Origin: Polytrichum commune
Lineage: Eukaryota; Streptophyta; Polytrichopsida; Polytrichales; Polytrichaceae
DNA length: 64,000 nt
Assembly: GCA_950295325.1 (NCBI GenBank)
Contig: OX485803.1
Location: 7,812,001 to 7,876,000 of the forward strand
Direction of reading: 5' to 3'
Shown piece after piece: positions 12,469 to 22,634 of this stretch. Made by a program: the position numbers and the translations under genes. The notes below the pieces were generated by a model. That model saw only the letters and a program-made list of their open reading frames with translations. It searched no databases and was not told where the DNA came from. Numbering within the stretch: the stretch's first letter is position 1; each line of letters begins with the position of its first letter.

Positions 12469-14409
12469 TGTGAGCCCAAAATGGTGCCCACATGTGGTGA
12501 TTAACTCTTCGAAACCAATTTTAGTTTGACTTTGAGGGTTATGATTATTCACAAAACATAAAAAGAGTGAAGTGTGGTGTGGATTTAAGTTTAGGCATTA
12601 GAATGTGTTGAGTGGTTATTTCAAGGTTTGATTTCAATAAGAGGATGCCTTGATTATGTGAGTAGGGGGTAAGGTGAGGCAAGGTGAGCTCCGCGGGTTA
12701 AATGCCCACTTTTGGATCCACCTTGTTAGTTTAGGTAGAAGGAAGCTTGGTGGATGGGGATTAGTCCCTACTTTGGAGGAGAGGGTTAAAGGATTGTGAT
12801 TGGAGGTGCTAATCCTCTCACCCTATCCTCACCTCTCTCTCCCTCTCTCCCTCTCTCCCTCTCTCCCTCTTTGCTACTTAAGGTGTTTTTTCTCTCATTT
12901 ACCTCTCTCTCCATCAAGCGCTCTCAAGGGAGCAAGCTCTTAAGAGCTTGAGCCACGTGTGTGGGTTATTAGTTTTTAGTGAAGTTAATTAGTTAAGCTC
13001 TCTCTCTCAAGTGTTCTAAAGGGGGCTAGCTCTTAGAGCTTGAAAGCCACGTGTGTGGATTAGTTAGTCTTAGTAAGGTTAGGGAGTAATGTTAGTTGAG
13101 TAGCTAAAGAAACACAAAAAGAAATTAGAAACAAACATCCGATTAGTAGTTAAGGGTGCACATTATAGTGTGACTTAAGGTGTGGTTAGTATGCCCTTGA
13201 TTAGTGTGGGTTGAGGACCTTGCTAGGAGGTCTCAGGGAGTGCACTATTCATTAAAACCAAGCATCACGTGCGTGCATGCCCCTTATTAAAATACCCCTG
13301 TATACATTTTATTTTTGCTAAAATCAAGCAATATGCTTACAAATCTCATTGCTTCAAAATACATTTCCATACATACACAAGGGTCCAAAAACAAATACAA
13401 AAATTGTATATAACATGTGTACAAATGTTTGGAAATGCAAAAACATGGCCCTATTATATGTATAATATCAAATCATGGATTTTTAGTTATAAAGTCGTTA
13501 CTTAGTGGATGAAAAAACACATGATTCTTGGTCCAGGTCTGACTTGAACGCGTAAACGCGTAAATGCGTACTTTACATATATTTTTCTATAGCCTCATGT
13601 ATATCTACTTCTTGCTTAATAGCAATATGTCTCTTGTATGTACATTTTGTACATGCTTGTTTTAAATAATACCCCTTTTGTGCACCCACGTGTATAAATA
13701 CAGTACTTGAACAGTGCACTCCCTGGGTAGGAGGTCCGGGTTAGATTGCGTCTAAATTTGAGCCGAAGGAGGCTAAGCTGCTGGGCAGCCGAAGTTGGCC
13801 AGGCCACCGGGTAACCGGCTGCACCGAGACCGGGTAATCGATCGGCCAAGGGTGGACTAGGTGATTAGCAAGCTAATCCGAAAAGTGGGTATTGGCACAT
13901 GAGGCAGAAACAACATTAGGTTGTGATTAGTGATAGATAAGTAATTAGGCTCATTAAGCTAGTTAAGATTCACGTGTGGCCTTTAAGGCAATTGTATTTT
14001 TAAGTAACCATTGAGGTAGTGTTTTTTAACACTTACGTCCTCTTTGGTAAAAATCAATCACTTGCATTATTAATGGAGAAAGCGGAGGACATCCACATTG
14101 GCGAGACAAAGGAGGTTAGGCCGATGGAGAAAGCGGAAGACTCTAGCAAGGTTCAAGTAACGAAGAGGATAATCAAAGGCCAAAGGGGAATATCCTTGAG
14201 AGCTTGTGTTGCCAAGGCCGCTGGTTGGACCCTTGAGAAGGCCAACGTGGCCCAAAGCCAAGAGGCTACCACTAATAAACAAAGTGATTCAAAATGACAT
14301 GAACGCCTTTGGATGCAAAGAGATCATTCTTTCGATACAAACAATACATGTGATTCTCAACACCATCACCCGGACTAGGACGCTTAAGGGTGGTGGGTTT
14401 GGCCTCACA
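12469..14409. mobile_element. LTR-like insertion (solo LTR or non-autonomous element) nested in the CACTA
   Basis: The segment starts TGTGAGCCCAAA and ends TTTGGCCTCACA, so it has TG...CA ends that also form a 12-bp inverted repeat with one mismatch. It is flanked by identical 5-bp repeats GGTTA (12464-12468 and 14410-14414), the duplication size typical of LTR retrotransposons. No integrase or reverse transcriptase frame is inside, so a solo LTR or other non-autonomous element is likeliest. It contains a CT microsatellite (12831-12870) and two tandem diverged copies of a roughly 90-bp unit from about 12916, both with a GAGCTTGA/CCACGTGTGTGG motif. A 92-codon frame at 14019-14297 lies inside it and is not recognised. 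Confidence 0.65.
12831..12870. repeat. CT-rich microsatellite
   Basis: A run of CTCTCTCTCC units inside the LTR-like insertion. Such tracts are common in plant promoters and leaders; no specific role is shown here. Confidence 0.8.
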
Positions 14410-14583
14410 GGTTACACTCTCCCCGACTGCCACCAAAGTGAACTACTTCTTGTGCATGCAGTGTAGGTGTAGGGTGTAGGTGTAGGTGGTTGGTATAGAA
14501 AACAATCGCTGCAGCAATGGCGTTCCTTTTTTGGGCGGCCGCCACCACCGTGTCCTTCCTCTGCACCTTCGGGTTGTCTGGTC

Positions 14584-16474
14584 ATGGACACGGAAGAGGG
14601 CTTTGAGAATGCTAGCTTCGAGAGTAGTGAAGGCGACACAACGAGCGAGAGTGAGAGTGGACCATGGAGCGAGAGTGAGGGCACCACAACTAGCAGCGGA
14701 GGTGAGGGCGCAGGTACAGGTACTGCAAGTGAGGGCGGCGAGTCACCAAGCAGGGATAGTAGGTGCCGGACAGAGAATTGCTCGCAAAAAGAGTGCGACT
14801 CCCCTCCAGCATTGGACAAGGTTCCCCTAACAGCATATGAGGCGTCTCGGTTGAGGAACATAGAGAGGAACAACAAGAGATTGGAGGACCTAGGCTTACC
14901 TGCGCTTGCATCTGAAGTTTGCAGTCAAGCGAAGGAGGGGAAGGAAAGGCGTGCTTCAAACCCTGGTCGTGGTCCTTTGCAACTACAACCAGAGGAGCAG
15001 GAGGTTACGAGGATTACGAGGTCCAGGAGAGCACCATCCCCGACGCCAGTAATAACTCAATCCCAGACAAAGGTGTGTTTTCCAAAAATTGTGTTCATTT
15101 TGGGGTTTTCTTGCCGCAACTTCCAAGCAGTGTAGATGTGTGAATATTCAAAAGAGTGGGGAGTGTTGATCGATTAACGGGGGGGAAACCTAATTACACA
15201 TATCGTATGAATGTAGACTTAATTCAAGGTATCTGCATCTAAGGGTTGTGTCAAGGAAATTGACTACTAATAGTCAATTCACTGTTAAAGTTGACTATTG
15301 ATAGTCAAGTCACTGGAGAAATTGGCTATGTCTTGTCACATTGTGTACATCACAATCCGGGGAGTTCTGTAGAGAAACCGGCTAATTGCCGAGGTTTCTG
15401 GAGGTGGCTCGGATTTTACAAATTTTACCCGGAAGTGGTGGATGTGTCATGATCATGTAGCGCCCATTGCTTCTTCCACAAAGCAAAGAAGTCTCTTAGT
15501 CATGAAGAAGAACCTCCTGAAAGAAAACATAAATAATAAGGAATTGAAGTACGCCACGCCACGCCCGCGCCCACTCCTTCTCCTTCTCCGTCTTTTTTTT
15601 GCTTTAAGGATGCCTCGTGGGTTTAGGGCAAGGGTTATGGGTTTGACTCCGGCACTTTTCTTTGTAGCACAGACTTCGCCTGCTCAGGCTCATTCCGGCA
15701 CGAACTAAACACTATGTGGAAAAGGATTCAGAGAAGATTGGCAAAACTCAGGTGGAAACAAGGAGGGCTGGTAAAGAGAAGGTTGTGGAGGAGAAGCAAC
15801 CACCTCTGAGAGCCAAGACAGGTGATGTGAAGGCACCCAAAGAGAAGGACGGCAAAGGGGATGATGCAAGAAAGCGCCCCCCCAAAAAAGGTGTAGCCAA
15901 AACCACAAAGGTACGACGTATCTATCACTTTCTCAAATTTTACATAGACATTGTTCTTGGAATTGTGACAGACTAGTCAAGTCTTGGAACAGTGTGACTA
16001 ACTATAGTCACCATGTGGAAATACTGCACTTCATCATAGACACTTTAGTAGTAACTCTAACTATTAATAATCACTCTTGCGGTTTTTGCTTTGCTCGCTG
16101 GTAGTAGTCAGCAAAAGAGAAGTCATGTATCCACGGTCAGAACTATAACTAACCCCTAAAACTCGTCGATGTTTTTGTAGGAAAAAGACACATTGAAGGA
16201 GATAGAAGTAGTGCCACCCTTTGCATCAGGAGACATTGTAAAAATCATGGGAATAGGAGTCGACGAGGAGTCGCTCTTAGTAGGGGACGGGAGGGTCACG
16301 AGTCTTCCGGGGGGGACAATGCATGGAGTAGTCATCTGTGAAGGGACTGTGTCCGTGGAAGTGTTGCGGAGCCACGATGATGCATATGTGTTATATCGGA
16401 GCATAATGTTAGATGATCCACCAGTCACAAAAATTGGCGACGCCGTTGGGCAGTTTATTTTGTGGCCCACATAA
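14584..16474 (+). CDS. CACTA TNPA-like second protein, acidic N-terminus and DUF8039-like C-terminus
   Basis: Probably the second protein of the CACTA element; TNPA-type proteins bind subterminal repeats and assist transposition. The start ATG at 14584 lies about 170 bp after the nested LTR-like insertion. Exon 1 (14584-15072, donor AAG|GTGTGT) encodes a Ser/Glu/Gly-rich acidic stretch, then a short basic helix (YEASRLRNIERNNKRLEDLGL). A Lys-rich exon ends at 15910 (AAG|GTACGA); its acceptor near 15700 and how it joins exon 1 are unresolved. The last exon, 16181-16474 (acceptor TTTTTGTAG, phase 0), encodes 97 residues ending VGQFILWPT, with a GDGRV...HG...VSVEVL pattern like the DUF8039 domain found with plant transposons. 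I saw no nonsense codon in the assigned exons. Family naming is by pattern only. Confidence 0.65.
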
Positions 16475-19050
16475 TGTTTGCACCACAGTCCGGAAGCTTA
16501 GCTCTTGTTATTCTCTAGGAACCTCAGCTTGCTTATAGGAGGACTATACCCAGAAATTTTTATTGTCAATATACCTTGGTCTTTTTACCCATGTATGGAA
16601 TCCCACCAGTATTCGTTTCTATGGAATGGTTGAGATGCGTAGCTGAGCTTGTTACCACAAATAGTACAGCCAAACATACAAAAATATGCATCTACTTCTA
16701 TCACTAGTTGTAGTTAGTTTTTTCATCCAGGGTTCCAGCTCAAAAAACACCCAGGGAAGACTAAATGAGTGTCAGATGTATCTTTAGTTTGTCACGATAA
16801 GGTCGATTGATAGTTCAAAAGGGTGATGGATTGAGTTTGACACTTAATTATCACAATTAATCCATTCTCATGTGACTTGACTTGTCACATACTTACCATA
16901 AATAAATTTATTCATTACTCAAACAATGACACCTTTCTATACTTGTAAAAATTAGGAATTAGGGAATTTTGGTAAAAATCTAGTTACAAGTGACAGAAAC
17001 CACGAACCGGGAACGAAGAGAGAAGCGTCTAAAGCGGACCAGGTCAGAACAATAACAGTCTAGTGCCAAGCCACAAGTAAACGTCTAGTTCCAAGTTCCA
17101 AGTAAGTGTCTAGTAACCAATGCCAAGTAACTAGTAACCAGTAATCGTCTTAGAGTATCAGAGAAACGTCTAGTCACATTAGACTCACTGGAGGAATAGG
17201 TTTTATACTTACCTCTGCCAGCTATCCCAATCGGTATGGGATAACTGGGCGTTGCTTCCTCACAACAGCTCCTTCGCCTCCTGACTTCGTGATTTCTCTT
17301 CCCATTCAACTTTAACTCAATTCTCTCCTGATATCAGGTTCCATTTCCCGTCTTTTTCTGAGCATGAAACGTAGACAAGCGAATGCGCCTCATTCCACAA
17401 TTAGAGAGATTCTTGGAGTACAGTCAATTAAGATCCTAGAACCTGCAAGCCCCATCAGTTACAGAAGGACCTCCCTCAATTTTCCTCGATTGAGTTGGAG
17501 TGTATTCTGTGAATCTCTCTGAAGCGTTTGATGATTTTCTTGCAGTCTTGAACTTCAACCTGTTATTTCTCAAACTCAACTGGTTCATTCGTAATTCTCT
17601 GCTGGCTCGCCCCGACCATTATTTCCACGATCTCGATCTCTTCTCGAGAATCAAAATGCACAACAAACTGGTTAGGGATCCTCCTTCGGAATCATTCTTC
17701 TTGGCATTTACAGGAATCCTTCACAGCAGACAGGGGACAGTCAATTCTCATCTCCCGACGCACGAGGATGAGTCAGGCTGGGTAAAAGTAACTCCCTTCT
17801 CAGGAGATTCACACTCCAACGAAAACTTGAGGTTTTTCTCTCACTTAGTGGAGAAAGCTTCTCTCATTTAAAGACAATGATTTCATGGTCAAACCCCGAA
17901 CTGAACGTCTAATTCCCTTTCGCAGAAAATTCCCAAAGGCCCCGGATTTCTCACCCGTAGAACTCAACTAGTATTGGGGTACCCAAATAGTAATTATGCC
18001 TCTTAATCAACGAACAGTTACCCCTCTCTCTCTGAGGATTAAGTCGAAGATTATTTCCTACATACTTAAGACGGGAACTCATATCCTTTTACACCGAGAA
18101 TTCTAACATTCCTCATGAAGTAACACTGGGAATAACCATCACACTTTGAGCCTGTGGTAATTTCTGGATTAAGAAGCTTGACTCTCATACACACAGACAG
18201 TTTTTTATTTGATTCCACAAGAATTCACATCAGGACACACACTTACATCAAGCAAGTTACAATTAGGGAATTACAGTTGGACTGAGGCATCCAATGAATT
18301 ATCTTCCCAAGGATTAAACTTATACATCAAATAACTTACTCCCGTCACAGGAATAAGGTAACACACTTCCTCGCTGGATTCTTCCCGAACCAGGGGTGAT
18401 ACAATTTATCTTAATTAATCCATCACACACATCCATACAACAACTTCGTTTTTAGAATTCAGAACCTTAAGAGACTGTCCAAGAAATTCTGTACTAGACG
18501 ATTTACAATGCAAACATAAAACATATATTCTTCCGTTCAAGAATTTCACACTCCTGAAGCAAATTCCACATCGACCACACTGATCACACTTCCCACTTCC
18601 ACAAACAACTTATACACAATGCATATAGCTGAATTTACAATCTGATATATTCAAAAAGTAGGATTTACAATGAAACTTAAGGGTTTCACACCCAGTCATT
18701 GGGAGAGACTACAAAATCACTCTCTTCACGAGAGGAAGGTCCAAAACTCAAGTTCTCTCTCCTTCTGTTCTCTTCCTCCTCCTTCTTATCTTTCTGTCCC
18801 GAAAGGTGGTGACTGCCTCTAGCTAGGATACCAAGTGCTTCTTTTAATTGTCACATGTGAATTTCATGACTCCTGATATCTTTTATACTACGGGCAGCTA
18901 AGTAATATTCTACCACACTTGCCTGTTTCCATTCCTGAGTGACTAATCACCTAGTTTATCACTGTTCTGTGAGTCTTGAGTGTAATTTGTCACTCACCTA
19001 CCCTTCAAAGTCAAAAATCACCTATCCTATCCAAAAAATGGTATCACACT
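16475..19050. other. CACTA interior without a recognised gene
   Basis: The longest frame (17500-17871, 123 codons) has no recognisable domain. Around 17555-17615 the sequence matches part of the dispersed repeat also found near 20541, 31590 and 55700. On the minus strand near 18830 a TGGTATCC motif follows a CA dinucleotide, which resembles a retrotransposon primer-binding site, but no LTR pair could be found. A nested, decayed insertion is possible. Confidence 0.45.
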
Positions 19051-19830
19051 AGTCATATTAATTTGACTACTTATAATAACAATATTAAAAATAAGGACCA
19101 GAACTATTCACATGTAGTGACTAGAATCAGTCACCAATCTGGAATGTACAACTAAAGTGAATTAGTAGAAGTGACTTTGCGTAGTAATTTTCAATTGAAG
19201 TGAATTACTGAAATGATTGTTGGTGGTGGTGGTGATGAAGACTATGTTTGATGACTACTGAATGCCAATAATGTGACTAGTTTTAGCCAAAGTAAACCCT
19301 AGATTGTCCACCATGAACTACAACAACAAAATGCCTTGGGAATTGAACCCTGAATGTAGTAGAGACCACACATAGATATGAGCTTGACTAACCCGTTACT
19401 AATCCTCAACTACTCTTTGACTAATCCTAGTCCGACTAATGTGACTAAATATAGTGGAATGTTGTACCAAAGATGACTATGTTTTTACGGATCATACACA
19501 TTTATTATAACTGGAGTAATTATTGACATGACTAAGCATTTACTAGGTATAGTCAGTATATCGTGACTATCTTTAGTACAATGGGCACTACTTGTTTACT
19601 AATATTAGTCAACAGTGCATGACTATATGTAGTGAAGACAGACGATGTCCTAAGGGCGGTGCCAATCGAGGTCCCAAAAGGGCCTTGGGAACGCGCATAG
19701 GGAACGAAATGCCAACAGAATAAACCATAGTCAGCTTGTTGCAAGCGATTGGTCCGACCTGACAAGCATTTTACTGACTTTGCGACTACAGTAGTCCTAG
19801 TCAAGTACCTGGTTTTATATGATTTTCAGT
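19051..19830. promoter_or_regulatory. CACTA subterminal repeat zone (right end)
   Basis: This stretch next to the right terminus is dense in short AGTC and GACT motifs in both orientations, often as GACTA...TAGTC. Similar motifs occur at the left end (7690-7870) and around 8880-8960 and 9960-10090. In En/Spm elements the TNPA protein binds such subterminal motifs. Exact motif boundaries were not determined. Confidence 0.6.
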
Positions 19831-19932
19831 CAAAAACCCCAGTCAAAAAAGCATGTTTTTGGCATAGTGGATATTGATGATCACGACCATACAACACAAG
19901 AATCATCCTGTCATATGGCCCCTTCACACTAA

Positions 19933-21312
19933 GGGCCAATTTGCACCATGGAGTCATGGACCATGAAGTCGGACCATGGAAGATGGTCTTCTTTCATGGT
20001 CCAACTTACATGGTCCGATTTCTTAAAGAATCAATTTACAATGCCTTTGGACCCTTTACTAGATGTAAACTAAATGTGGACCAAGAAGAATGACCACGCA
20101 CCAAAAAGTGAATGTGTTGATTTAAAAAAAAAATTATGCCCAAAAAGGGCCGTCTTAAAAAAAATAAAAATTCAAGTTTGACCATTCTCTCATCTTCTCT
20201 TGATTTCACTTGTCTTCACTTCTTGTTAGATTTGTCGAAGATGTGGCTTGCAAATCTTATCACAACAATTCTTACAAACGAAATGAGTTATTTAATTTGT
20301 ACATGTTCAATGTGATTTACATGTGACTTGTACCTTGTGTTGTACATTGAGCATTATTTGCAACCCGCTTCCTGTCACATGGTCAAGTATGTTCTAATCA
20401 ATGTCTGAGGATATTTTTGGACATAATTTGCAAAGATCCTAGTGTTTCCAAGTGCAATGAGTTACATGTTGACATTTTAAAGTTTTTCTTTGTTAATTTT
20501 AAGAATATTTGAAAAATTTCCCGTAAAATGATTAGTAATGAACCTGATGTCTTGAACCTCAACTAGTTTATCTGTAAGTAGCGGTTGGTTCTCCTTGCTT
20601 AGGGCTTTGGTGAATTAAATTTTCGCTGCATTGTACTACAATCATGTGTACTCGAATTATGGAGTTCTAGATGTGTTGGATTTGTTGGATTCCTGGATCT
20701 GGTGTGTTTCTGAATAATCCATAATTGTAATAGAGATGTGAATACTTTGACATCATGATGGTTTTGATATATTACTATTGTAACTAAATTCATTACATTA
20801 TGTCTACAAATGCGCAAGTAGATTGTCCCACATTGTGTTGGTGGAATAGGTGGGAGCCGGTTCAAGGCGTAGGGCAAGGAAGAAATGATATGTCTCATTG
20901 GCTATGATATGATCAAGCCGCATAGAGGGTAGATCTGATTCTCAAGATTCATTTTAGCACACAAATGCTAAAAAATGTGCCTCGTGAGCCTTTACCTAGC
21001 AAGAAGAGTTGTATCTAAAGCCTCCCCCCCTTTTTTTTCATTAAAAAAGAATTATAACAATATTTCTCTACCATGGGCCCTTGCCTTTTCTACTAGATTA
21101 CCTCTTCTGCTTCTCTCACCGCAAAACCCGTTGGACCATGTCAGTGGATTATGTAGGCCTCTAAATATGTCTTTTGGGGACCTTGACCTCCATGGTCACT
21201 CTGATATTTTTTCCTAGTGTAAACAGAAGTGGTCCCATGACAAGTTTAACAATTACTCAACGCTCTTACATGGCCCTAAAATGACTTCATGGTCTATGGT
21301 GTAAACAACCCC
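19933..21312. mobile_element. PIF/Harbinger-like non-autonomous element, 1.38 kb
   Basis: The left end GGGCCAATTTGCACCATGG and the complement of the right end, GGGGTTGTTTACACCATAG, are imperfect inverted repeats, both followed within a few bases by ACCATGAAGTC. TAA flanks both ends (19930-19932 and 21313-21315), as expected for this superfamily. No transposase frame is present. A copy of a dispersed repeat (20391-20600) is nested within. Confidence 0.6.
20391..20600 (+). repeat. Dispersed repeat family R1, copy 1
   Basis: Related to 31421-31610 and 55196-55790. Shared landmarks in order are an ACATGTTGACAT-like motif and a CTTGAACTTCAACCGG-like motif followed by a CATCTGTA motif. A fragment also lies near 17555-17615. 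The element ends were not resolved and no coding capacity is visible. Confidence 0.6.
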
Positions 21313-21317
21313 TAAGG

Positions 21318-22234
21318 TAGAGTATAGGCACCCATAACCAATCACTCAAGAGATTCTCTGCTAGATCTAAAGAAGTACTCCCTCCGTCCCAAAGTTATTG
21401 TCCTACTCCCCGGAGTTTAATATCCCAAAATGTTTGTTTGACAAACATTTTGGGATATTAAACTCCGGGGAGTAGGACAATAACTTTGGGACGGAGCGAG
21501 TATAAGGTGGTGCACCGTTTAGGAAGATAGAAATGAGGAGGTTTGCAAAATTTATGGTAATTTTATTTCTTTAATTAAAAAGATTATGGATTTTTGAAGC
21601 CAAAAATTGGCCTGAACATAATACCATTGTCTAGAGTTTGCCATGACTTTGCTCATTCCTGCTCACTCAAAACCATGACATCTTATCATGGCATTATTGG
21701 TTTTAGCCTGATTGAAATTGAGTCCTAGGTTGATTGAAATTGAGTCCCAATTTGATCGAAATTTCGGTACCTTATAAATTGGTGATGGGGTCTTGATCGA
21801 GAATAGGCATCTCTACTGGAGGAGATGCTAAGGGTGAGTTTCCATGTAGGTTGCGTTCCCACTAGATACTAGATATAAGTAGAGGCGCATATTCCTAATC
21901 AGAATCCCATCAACAATCTATAGGGTACCTCAATTTCGATTAGGTCGGAACCAATAATGCCATGGCACGTGACCTGGTTTTGAGTGCTAAAGTGAGGAGG
22001 ACCGAGTGGTTTAAATGAGCGGCTATGGCAGACTCTAGACATTGGTAATATGTTTGGGCCAACTTTTGGCTTCAAAAATTTGTAATAGTTTTGATTTAAG
22101 GAATAAAATTACCAAAAAAATTATAGGCCTCATGATTTCTAACTTCCTACATGAGAAGATTTTGCACCGCCTTATACTTCTCCAATGCTAGTGCAAAATC
22201 TCTTAAGTGATCAATTATGGGCACCTCTACTCTA
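21318..22234. mobile_element. Foldback (long inverted-repeat) element
   Basis: The left part (from TAGAGTATAGGCACCC) and the complement of the right part (from TAGAGTAGAGGTGCCC) can be aligned over about 400 bp, leaving little unique centre. Landmarks found inverted in both arms include GAAGCCAAAA next to TTGGCC, TGTCTAGAGT, and GGCATTATTGGTT. Such an element folds into one long hairpin and would give double-stranded RNA if transcribed. A Stowaway MITE interrupts the left arm only. The target duplication was not identified. Confidence 0.75.
21378..21500. mobile_element. Stowaway MITE (Tc1/mariner type), 123 bp
   Basis: The sequence is almost a perfect palindrome over its whole length and starts CTCCCTCCGTCCC, the well-known Stowaway terminus. 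TA dinucleotides flank it (21376-21377 and 21501-21502). The corresponding place in the right arm of the host foldback reads GAAGTATAAGG without the insert, which gives the pre-insertion site directly. Confidence 0.95.
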
Positions 22235-22634
22235 ATAGTGGGTCCGAGGTATTTGCATGTAGTTAAGTACAAGCCACCATCCAACCACATTATGGTGGTC
22301 CACTAGAATGTGGAGGGTAATGGACATGGATTGGTAGACTTCCATGCACACATTAAATAATCTTTAGCTTACAAGTGCCAGTGACCGAAGGATTAAGACC
22401 CGTTGAAGACTCAAGAGAACCAAACATCATATTAAACATTTTGGGACTTTTGGGAGTCCCAAAATTGCAAAACATGTACATTTTGACCAAAATTCTACGT
22501 GGGAATGTGAATGGGAACGTGCATGGGAACTTGCCAATGCATTCGTTAAAAGGCACGTTAGTTTCGATTGACATATGTCTATTTCGACCTTTTCACCTCC
22601 CCATTTATTTAAAATCGCGTAGTTTTGGGTTCAG
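22235..22634. other. No feature assigned
   Basis: A 92-codon frame at 22375-22653 has no recognisable domain. Upstream exons of the following gene may lie here, but I cannot place them. Confidence 0.4.

Larger units (their letters stand above)
7646..19869. mobile_element. Complete CACTA (En/Spm) transposon, 12.2 kb
   Basis: Both ends carry the inverted terminus CACTATGCCAAAAACA, followed by A or T and then GCTTTTTT. The element is flanked by a 3-bp direct duplication GAT (7643-7645 and 19870-19872). CACTA transposons end in CACTA and duplicate 3 bp, so this is a clear full-length insertion. It contains a Tnp2-type transposase gene on the minus strand (8004-11878), a TNPA-like gene on the plus strand (14584-16474) and many short AGTC/GACT motifs near both ends, which are likely subterminal binding sites. 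A 1.94-kb LTR-like insertion (12469-14409) is nested between the genes. The transposase is broken by stop codons, so this copy is probably not autonomous. Confidence 0.92.

Noticed and set aside
14019-14297. First exon of the CACTA TNPA-like gene
   Set aside because: It lies inside the nested LTR-like insertion defined by GGTTA duplications, so it cannot be an original part of the CACTA gene.
15600-15660. A tRNA gene, from a GGGTTTGACTCC B-box-like motif
   Set aside because: No pairing acceptor stem or anticodon arm could be found around it.
18780-19050. A retrotransposon 5' LTR with primer-binding site on the minus strand near 18830
   Set aside because: A TGGTATCC motif follows CA, but no matching second LTR, polypurine tract or target duplication was found.
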